Assembly (NCBI RefSeq): GCF_003097355.1
Contig: NZ_PYUI01000009.1
Coordinates: 107,570 to 171,569, forward strand
DNA: 64,000 bases
Reading direction: 5' to 3'
Origin: Arthrobacter sp. H-02-3
Lineage (GTDB): Bacteria > Actinomycetota > Actinomycetes > Actinomycetales > Micrococcaceae
A program made the position numbers and the translations under genes. The notes beneath the pieces were generated by a model. That model did not search any database. It was given only the letters and a program-made list of their open reading frames with translations, and was not told where the DNA came from. Positions 61,674 through 64,000 of the stretch are shown here, one piece after another; positions within the stretch are counted from its first letter, which is position 1; the number at the start of each line of letters is the position of its first letter.

Positions 61674-64000
61674 GTGGACGCATCATGGCTGGGCGTCTGG
61701 AAGCAGGGCGTGCGCCGGACGCTGGCGCATTTCCGGGCTGTACCGTTCACTCTGACAGTCCTCACGGCCTTCCTTGCCATCGGGGCGTTCACGGGCAGTT
61801 TCCTGTCCGGGCCGCCGCACGCGTTGCTGCCCATTGCTTCCGTCAGCGCCCCGGGCCTGAAAGCAGGGCACTGGTGGTCGCTGTTCACCTCCCTGTTCTT
61901 CGCCACCAATCTGCTGGCCTACCTCGCTGCGTCGCTCATGATCCTGCTGCTGCTGGGCCTCGCCGAGCGGCATCTGGGCACGCTCCGGACGGCCGTGTTC
62001 TTCTTCGTGGGCCAGTTCGCGGCTGTGACCCTGTTCCTGCTGATCACGCAGCTTGCCCGGTACCTCGGCGACGGCTGGCTGGGCCTCATGGTCAGCGCCC
62101 GGCTGATCGGCCCCTACGCGGCCGTCCTTGCCGTCGTCCTGGCGGCCAGCGCGCTTCTGCCGACGCTATGGCAACGACGCCTGCGGACCGCCGTCGTGTC
62201 CGTCTCCCTACTACTGGTGCTTTACGTGGGCCATGCGGAGACTGTGGTGGGGCTCTGCGGGGCACTCGCCGGCCTGGCCGCGGGCTGGTGGATCCAGGGC
62301 GACCGGGGCACCCTGCACCGCCACCGATCAACGGGACGGGAAACGCGGAACCTGCTGGCCCTCACGGTGACCATCTTCGCGGTGGGACCGATCCTTACTG
62401 CCGTTGTCAGCAGTCCCACCGGGCCCCTTGCCTTGTTGCGCGACGTCGTGCGGAACCCTTTGCCCACGCTGAGCCAGCTGGAGGAAAACTGCGGCGGTAC
62501 CGTTGACGTCAACTGCCTGGAGGCCGGCCGTGCCGGTTTCGCCGGTCCGCTCGGGCTCGCGCTGGCGGTTGTCCCGGTGGTCCTCCTGCTGATCTGCGCG
62601 GACGGCATGCGGCAGGGCCGCCGGCTTGCCCTGCGGATCGCCATCATTGTCCAGCTGGGGGTGACGGCCCTGGCCGCCGTGTACCTCGCCCTGTTCGCCC
62701 GCATTCCGCACTATCCCAACCGGCCCCGCCCGGCCGTGATGGGCTCAGGCTTCGTCCACGTCCTCCCGCTCGTGGCCGTTCCGCTGCTGGTCGTGGTGCT
62801 GCTCTGGTTCAACCGGCGGCAATTCAGGGTGGAGACGGCTCCGCAGGCGCGGCGGACCCTGGCCCTTGTGGTCGGCGGCACGTGGCTGGCGCTCACCGGC
62901 GCCTACACGGGGGCGTGGCTGGTGGCCGGCGGGATGGACCGCGACGGCGGACCGCTGGGCCTGGTGGCGGAACTGGCCCGGCAGTACCTGCCGCTGCCCA
63001 TTCCCGGCGCCTACAGCCGGCTGTTCCAGAACCGCAATGCCGTCGAGGCCTTCTTGTTTGCCTATGCCGGCATCATCTTCTGGGGCGTCGCCCTGGCCGC
63101 GGTCTGGCTGGTCCTGCGGCGGCGGCTTCACGGTACCGGGATGAACAGTACCGACGTCGGTTCCTGGGACCGGGACACGGCCCGTGAGCTCATCCGCCAG
63201 GGCGGCGACTCGCTGTCCTGGATGGCGCTCTGGGAACCGAACAAATACTGGTTCACGCCGGACCGTCGCGGCGGGATCGCCTATCAGCAGCACGGCAACG
63301 TTGCCCTGACGCTGGCCGGACCGTTCGGACCCGCGGCGCTCCATCAGGAGACCGCGGCCGGCTTCATGCGTTACTGCGCCGAGAACGCCCTGATCCCGTG
63401 CTTCTACTCCTGCACCGACGGACTCTGGCCGATGCTGAGTGCGCGGGGCTTCCGCAGGGTGGCCGTGGCCCAGGAAACCAGGCTTGCGGTGCGCGAACTC
63501 GAGTTCAAGGGCAAGCAATGGCAAAACGTCCGCACAGCCCTGAACCGTGCCGCGAAGACCGGCGTCCGGGCCGTCTGGGGCCGCTACAACGGGTTTCCGA
63601 CCCCGCTGCGCGCCCAGCTCAGCGAGGTCTCCGAAGAATGGGCGGCTCAAAAGCACGTCCCCGAAATGGGTTTCACGCTCGGCAGCATGGACGAGCTCGA
63701 CGACGACGAGGTGCTCTGCTGCCTGGCCGTGGACGCCGCGGGACGGGTGCACGGCGTCACCAGCTGGCTGCCGGTGTTCGAGGACGGGCGGATCGTGAGC
63801 TGGACCCTGGACTTCATGCGCCGGCGCGGTGACGCTTTCCCCGGCGTCATGGAGTTCCTCATCGCCTCCGCCGTCCAGGAGCTCAAGCGCACCGTGGAGG
63901 TCATCTCCCTGTCCGGCTCACCGCTGGCCAAGGACCGCTCCGGAGACGATGCGGGGGAGCGCGAAGGCGACGACGGCGGGGGTGCCTTGGGCGGTGGCCC
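61674..64000 (+). CDS. Rhomboid-like membrane domain fused to an MprF-type DUF2156 domain (partial)
   Basis: Reading from the GTG at 61674, five bases after the DUF2550 stop, the frame stays open to the right edge (at least 775 residues). Residues 1-200 look like a rhomboid-type bundle (HWWSLFTSLFFATNLLAYL, LGLAERHLG) with no catalytic serine in view. More hydrophobic segments run to about 485. The C-terminal part (DSLSWMALWEPNKYWFT, NVRTALNRAAKTGV, FPGVMEFLIASAVQELK) is the GNAT-like DUF2156 domain of lysyl-phosphatidylglycerol synthases. Aminoacylation of membrane lipid is likely. The C-terminus is missing. Confidence 0.85.
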   Translation, partial: MDASWLGVWKQGVRRTLAHFRAVPFTLTVLTAFLAIGAFTGSFLSGPPHALLPIASVSAPGLKAGHWWSLFTSLFFATNLLAYLAASLMILLLLGLAERHLGTLRTAVFFFVGQFAAVTLFLLITQLARYLGDGWLGLMVSARLIGPYAAVLAVVLAASALLPTLWQRRLRTAVVSVSLLLVLYVGHAETVVGLCGALAGLAAGWWIQGDRGTLHRHRSTGRETRNLLALTVTIFAVGPILTAVVSSPTGPLALLRDVVRNPLPTLSQLEENCGGTVDVNCLEAGRAGFAGPLGLALAVVPVVLLLICADGMRQGRRLALRIAIIVQLGVTALAAVYLALFARIPHYPNRPRPAVMGSGFVHVLPLVAVPLLVVVLLWFNRRQFRVETAPQARRTLALVVGGTWLALTGAYTGAWLVAGGMDRDGGPLGLVAELARQYLPLPIPGAYSRLFQNRNAVEAFLFAYAGIIFWGVALAAVWLVLRRRLHGTGMNSTDVGSWDRDTARELIRQGGDSLSWMALWEPNKYWFTPDRRGGIAYQQHGNVALTLAGPFGPAALHQETAAGFMRYCAENALIPCFYSCTDGLWPMLSARGFRRVAVAQETRLAVRELEFKGKQWQNVRTALNRAAKTGVRAVWGRYNGFPTPLRAQLSEVSEEWAAQKHVPEMGFTLGSMDELDDDEVLCCLAVDAAGRVHGVTSWLPVFEDGRIVSWTLDFMRRRGDAFPGVMEFLIASAVQELKRTVEVISLSGSPLAKDRSGDDAGEREGDDGGGALGGG

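Overview
The window is high-GC, gene-dense actinobacterial chromosome, most like Arthrobacter/Pseudarthrobacter (Micrococcaceae). Reasons: many GTG and TTG starts, a 24-residue actinobacterial ribosomal protein bL37, a fused alpha-ketoglutarate decarboxylase (Kgd), a mycothiol-type sigma/anti-sigma pair, a SAM-IV riboswitch, and the block argS-lysA-hom-thrC-thrB-rho-prfA-prmC-tsaC-wecA-atp-DUF2550, whose order is shared with Mycobacterium. I see no prophage, insertion sequence, CRISPR array or rRNA. This is core chromosome with small accessory insertions.

Layout. 1-1.9 kb: manganese uptake and its regulator (mntH-mntR, minus strand) with a DtxR-like operator. 1.9-4.6 kb: a SAM-IV riboswitch ahead of a cysteine-desulfurase-like PLP enzyme and a methyltransferase. 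4.6-8.6 kb: DoxX-aroA-rsgA-hisN operon. 8.6-10 kb: sigma-R/H type sigma factor with a matching GGAAT-N18-GTT promoter, its zinc anti-sigma factor, and bL37. 10-12.4 kb: DUF4097-PadR pair with three operator copies, then a GDSL-fold protein lacking its catalytic triad. 12.4-18 kb: kgd and divergent guaB1. 18-20.7 kb: two CNNM/CBS metal transporters behind a long leader. 20.7-24.2 kb: a Zur-type perfect palindrome, znuACB, and convergent zur. 24.3-30.4 kb: MBL-fold protein, L-cysteine desulfhydrase and divergent rhodanese, DUF222/HNH protein, alcohol dehydrogenase and HIT protein. 30.4-37.3 kb: HrpA helicase, GlxA-type regulator, and an M4 protealysin-like peptidase with its emfourin-type inhibitor. 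37.5-49.9 kb: tRNA-Arg(CCG), then aspartate-family amino acid genes, rho, and translation genes. 50-53.1 kb: glycosyltransferases and a WecA/TagO-type initiator of a lipid-linked cell-wall polymer. 53.1-61.2 kb: the complete ATP synthase operon. 61.2-64 kb: DUF2550 and a partial rhomboid-like/MprF-type membrane protein that runs off the right edge.

Three themes recur. Metal homeostasis: Mn (MntH/MntR), Zn (ZnuACB/Zur) and probably Mg/Co (CNNM pair). Sulfur: a SAM-sensing riboswitch over a desulfurase-like enzyme, cysteine desulfhydrase, rhodanese, and a thiol-stress sigma factor. Leaderless transcription: five genes show TANNNT exactly six bases before the start codon. The less explained signals are the SAM-IV-controlled desulfurase-like gene, a possible pseudoknotted leader before the CNNM genes, the nested inverted repeat between rho and prfA where mycobacteria carry rpmE, and the GDSL-fold protein without its triad. 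No search or folding program was run; family names rest on motifs read directly and on remembered family features.
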